Origin: an uncultured Gemmatimonadales bacterium
Lineage (GTDB): Bacteria; Gemmatimonadota; Gemmatimonadetes; JACCXV01; JAHWKZ01
Assembly: GCA_947259315.1 (NCBI GenBank)
Contig: CAMYLR010000031.1
Location: forward strand, 25,228-89,227
Reading direction: 5' to 3'
Length of the DNA stretch: 64,000 nt
The notes under the pieces are model-generated. The model had not been told where the DNA came from and searched no databases. It saw only the letters and a program-made list of their open reading frames with translations. The stretch's first letter is position 1, and each line of letters begins with the position of its first letter. This document shows positions 62,263 through 64,000 of this stretch, in pieces. The translations under genes were made by a program, and so were the position numbers.

Positions 62263-63261
62263 ATGAACAACGATGTATACGATGTAGCGATCCTTGGCGG
62301 CGGCCCAACTGGGCTGTTCGGTGTTTTCTACGCTGGCATGCGGCACATGAAAACGGTCGTGATCGATTCACTGCCCGAGCTGGGCGGCCAGTTGATGGCC
62401 CTATACCCGGAGAAGTATGTCTACGACGTTGGCGGTTTTCCCAAGATCCTGGCCAAGGATCTGGCGGCTGGGCTGGTCGAGCAAGCGATGCGGTTCGACC
62501 CGACAGTGGCGCTGCAAGAGACCGTGCATGGGCTCGATCGAGTCGACGACGAGTTGTGGAAGCTCACCACGGACGAGAACGAGTATTTGACACGCACGGT
62601 GGTGATTTCTGCTGGGATCGGTGCTTTTGAACCGCGCCGGTTGAAGGTCGAGGGGCTGGAGCGGTTCGAGGGGAACGGGGTCCAGTATCTGGTGCGCGAC
62701 AAGTCGGCTCTGGCCGGCCAGCGGATCATGATCGTCGGCGGCGGCGACAGTGCGCTCGACTGGGCGCTCAATCTTCAGGAGATCGCCAAGTCGCTCATGC
62801 TGATCCATCGGCGGGAAGGTTTCCGCGCCCATGAAGCGACGATCAAAGCGGTTCAGGAAAGCGGCAAGTGCCCGATCCTGACGCATTACGAAATCCGATC
62901 CGTAACCGGAAACAGCCGAATCGAGTCGGTTACGATCTTTGACAATCGGACCGATGAAGAGCAGACCCACGAGATCGATGCGCTGCTCATCAACGTCGGG
63001 TTCAAGGCTGATCTTGGACCGATCAAGAGTTGGGGATTGGAAATGGAGAAGAACGGCATCGTCGTGAACGACAAGATGGAGACCGCGCTGCCTGGTGTTT
63101 ACGCCGCCGGTGATGTCACTCAGCACGCCGGCAAGCTCGACTTGATCGCGACTGGGTTTGGCGAGGTGGCGGTCGCGGTGAACTTCGCCAAGCATTACAT
63201 CGATCCGACCGCCAGGGCCTTCCCCGGTCACTCGACCGACGAGAAGTGGAAAGAGAACTAA
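62263..63261 (+). CDS. Ferredoxin--NADP+ reductase, thioredoxin-reductase-like type
   Basis: This is a 332-residue flavoprotein. It has the FAD motif G-G-G-P-T-G at 12-17, the NADPH motif G-G-G-D-S-A-L-D near 163, and A-G-D-V-T-Q-H near 285. It lacks the C-x2-C of thioredoxin reductase, which marks the YumC-type ferredoxin-NADP reductases. It would exchange electrons between ferredoxin and NADPH, complementing the Rnf/PFOR/KOR ferredoxin system far upstream. ATG has only a weak ribosome site. Confidence 0.9.
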   Translation: MNNDVYDVAILGGGPTGLFGVFYAGMRHMKTVVIDSLPELGGQLMALYPEKYVYDVGGFPKILAKDLAAGLVEQAMRFDPTVALQETVHGLDRVDDELWKLTTDENEYLTRTVVISAGIGAFEPRRLKVEGLERFEGNGVQYLVRDKSALAGQRIMIVGGGDSALDWALNLQEIAKSLMLIHRREGFRAHEATIKAVQESGKCPILTHYEIRSVTGNSRIESVTIFDNRTDEEQTHEIDALLINVGFKADLGPIKSWGLEMEKNGIVVNDKMETALPGVYAAGDVTQHAGKLDLIATGFGEVAVAVNFAKHYIDPTARAFPGHSTDEKWKEN

Positions 63262-64000
63262 CGCCTCCAGGGAGCCCGCGCTCCGCGGCGCTCCTCATCG
63301 TCGGTGACGAGATCCTGTCGGGAGACGTTCAGGATCAGAACACGCCTTTTCTCACCCGCAGAATGTGGGAGCTGGGGATTCTGGTCGACCGCGTCGTGGT
63401 GCTCGGCGACCAGCTCGAATCGCTGGCTCGAGAAATCAACGAACTGTCCAAGGCCCACGATTACGTCCTCATCACCGGTGGAATGGGCCCGACCCACGAC
63501 GACGTTACGCGACAAGCGGTGGCGCGCGCGTTGGACCTCGAGCTCGAGCCCCACTCCGATGCTAGAGAGTTGCTGGCAGCCGATTACGGCGACCGTCTGA
63601 CATCGGCCGAAGCGGCCATGGCCGACCTCCCGCACGGGGCTAAGATTCTGCGCGGCCGGCAGCGATTGGCCTACGCGTTCCGAGTCGGGAACGTGTTCGC
63701 ATTCCCGGGTGTCCCGGTTCTCTTGCAGGACATTTTCGAGATCGCGGCGGACGAGCTGCTATCGTCGCGGTTCTACAAGGAGACGCTCTGGGTGCGTGGC
63801 AAAGAGGGTGATTTCTCGGAAGCGCTGGCGACGATACAGAGCGCACACCCCAGTGTCGGGATCGGCTCCTATCCGGTGTTTGTCGACGGGCGCTACCGCT
63901 GCAAGCTGGTTTTGAGGGCGCGCGAGCTGGACGCGCTGGCGGCTACCGCCAAGGCGATCGAGGACGAGCTGGATCTCGATTCACCGCCGCGATCGGACCG
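63246..64000 (+). CDS. CinA/MoCF-domain protein, 3' end outside the window
   Basis: The open frame runs off the right edge (251 codons visible). The MoCF (molybdopterin-binding-like) domain of CinA proteins is clear: L-I-V-G-D-E-I-L-S-G near 17, L-I-T-G-G-M-G-P-T-H-D-D near 75 and F-A-F-P-G-V-P near 155. CinA relatives include ADP-ribose and NMN-processing enzymes. The GTG at 63246 is the only upstream start in this frame and overlaps the FNR gene by 16 nt. Confidence 0.8.
   Translation, partial: MERELTPPGSPRSAALLIVGDEILSGDVQDQNTPFLTRRMWELGILVDRVVVLGDQLESLAREINELSKAHDYVLITGGMGPTHDDVTRQAVARALDLELEPHSDARELLAADYGDRLTSAEAAMADLPHGAKILRGRQRLAYAFRVGNVFAFPGVPVLLQDIFEIAADELLSSRFYKETLWVRGKEGDFSEALATIQSAHPSVGIGSYPVFVDGRYRCKLVLRARELDALAATAKAIEDELDLDSPPRSD

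Noticed and set aside
1..64000. CRISPR array, prophage, transposon or rRNA operon
   Set aside because: No regularly spaced repeats, integrase, transposase or rRNA sequence was seen anywhere in the window.

Overview
The window is 64 kb of gene-dense, high-GC bacterial chromosome. No intergenic gap exceeds about 190 nt, and many neighbouring genes overlap by ATGA or GTGA. There is no rRNA, CRISPR array, phage or insertion sequence. The single RNA gene found is a tRNA-Asn. The gene mix (class III cyclase-TPR proteins, many secreted peptidases of the M1, M28 and DUF885 types, an LVIVD beta-propeller, kelch lipoprotein, SufBCD with SufS and SufU, Rnf with 2-oxoacid:ferredoxin oxidoreductases) suggests an environmental diderm, perhaps Gemmatimonadota or Acidobacteriota. 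That placement is an inference without marker genes and is weak.

Region 1 (1-17.3 kb) is the metabolic core. After a partial DUF885 peptidase, an SGNH hydrolase, an acetate transporter and a small membrane methyltransferase comes one run of about 15 kb. It reads korA, korB, an unknown protein X, rnfB, a giant pyruvate:ferredoxin oxidoreductase (PFOR), rnfC, rnfD, rnfG, rnfE, rnfA, a 55-residue Cys4 membrane protein and apbE. Almost every junction overlaps by 4-11 nt. It reads as one expression unit joining 2-oxoglutarate and pyruvate oxidation (or, in reverse, carboxylation) to the Rnf ferredoxin:NAD+ ion pump. The PFOR carries an extra tethered ferredoxin at its C terminus. Gene X needs a -1 shift at an A-AAG/stem-loop site to reach the stop that couples to rnfB. 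The Cys4 protein resembles the Na+-NQR iron factor NqrM.

Region 2 (17.3-33.3 kb) holds a cyclase-FlgO-TPR protein coupled to an unknown Cys/His-rich protein, an NmrA-like protein, a kelch lipoprotein, a cytochrome c-TPR fusion, an esterase, transporters (EamA, Npt-type nucleotide carrier, SLC12-like), and two disrupted genes: arsC (2-nt duplication) and gdhA (about 35 nt lost in the Rossmann motif).

Region 3 (33.3-52.1 kb) is a minus-strand run of ion antiporters (CPA2, Ca2+/Na+), a secreted beta-propeller, flavodoxin-like and DUF4336 proteins. It is followed by a SWIB protein with a clear terminator, an M1 peptidase, a phosphoglycolate phosphatase, an aquaporin, tRNA-Asn, a PHP lipoprotein, an enoyl-ACP reductase, TrmB, an epimerase, an M28-PDZ peptidase and a lone prepilin.

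Region 4 (52.2-58.6 kb) is a complete suf operon: Rrf2 regulator, sufC, sufB, sufD, a Rieske ferredoxin, sufS and sufU. It would supply the many Fe-S clusters that region 1 needs. A Fur-like palindrome lies at its promoter.

Region 5 (58.7-64 kb) includes a candidate selenoprotein: an AhpD-like peroxidase-related protein whose CxxC motif is read C-H-Y-TGA, with a compact hairpin just downstream. Next come DUF2085 and zinc-ribbon membrane proteins, a Nudix hydrolase, a MarR regulator, a ferredoxin-NADP reductase and a CinA-type protein cut by the window edge. Several genes lack a Shine-Dalgarno and have a -10-like hexamer exactly 6 nt before the start codon, which suggests leaderless transcripts are common here.
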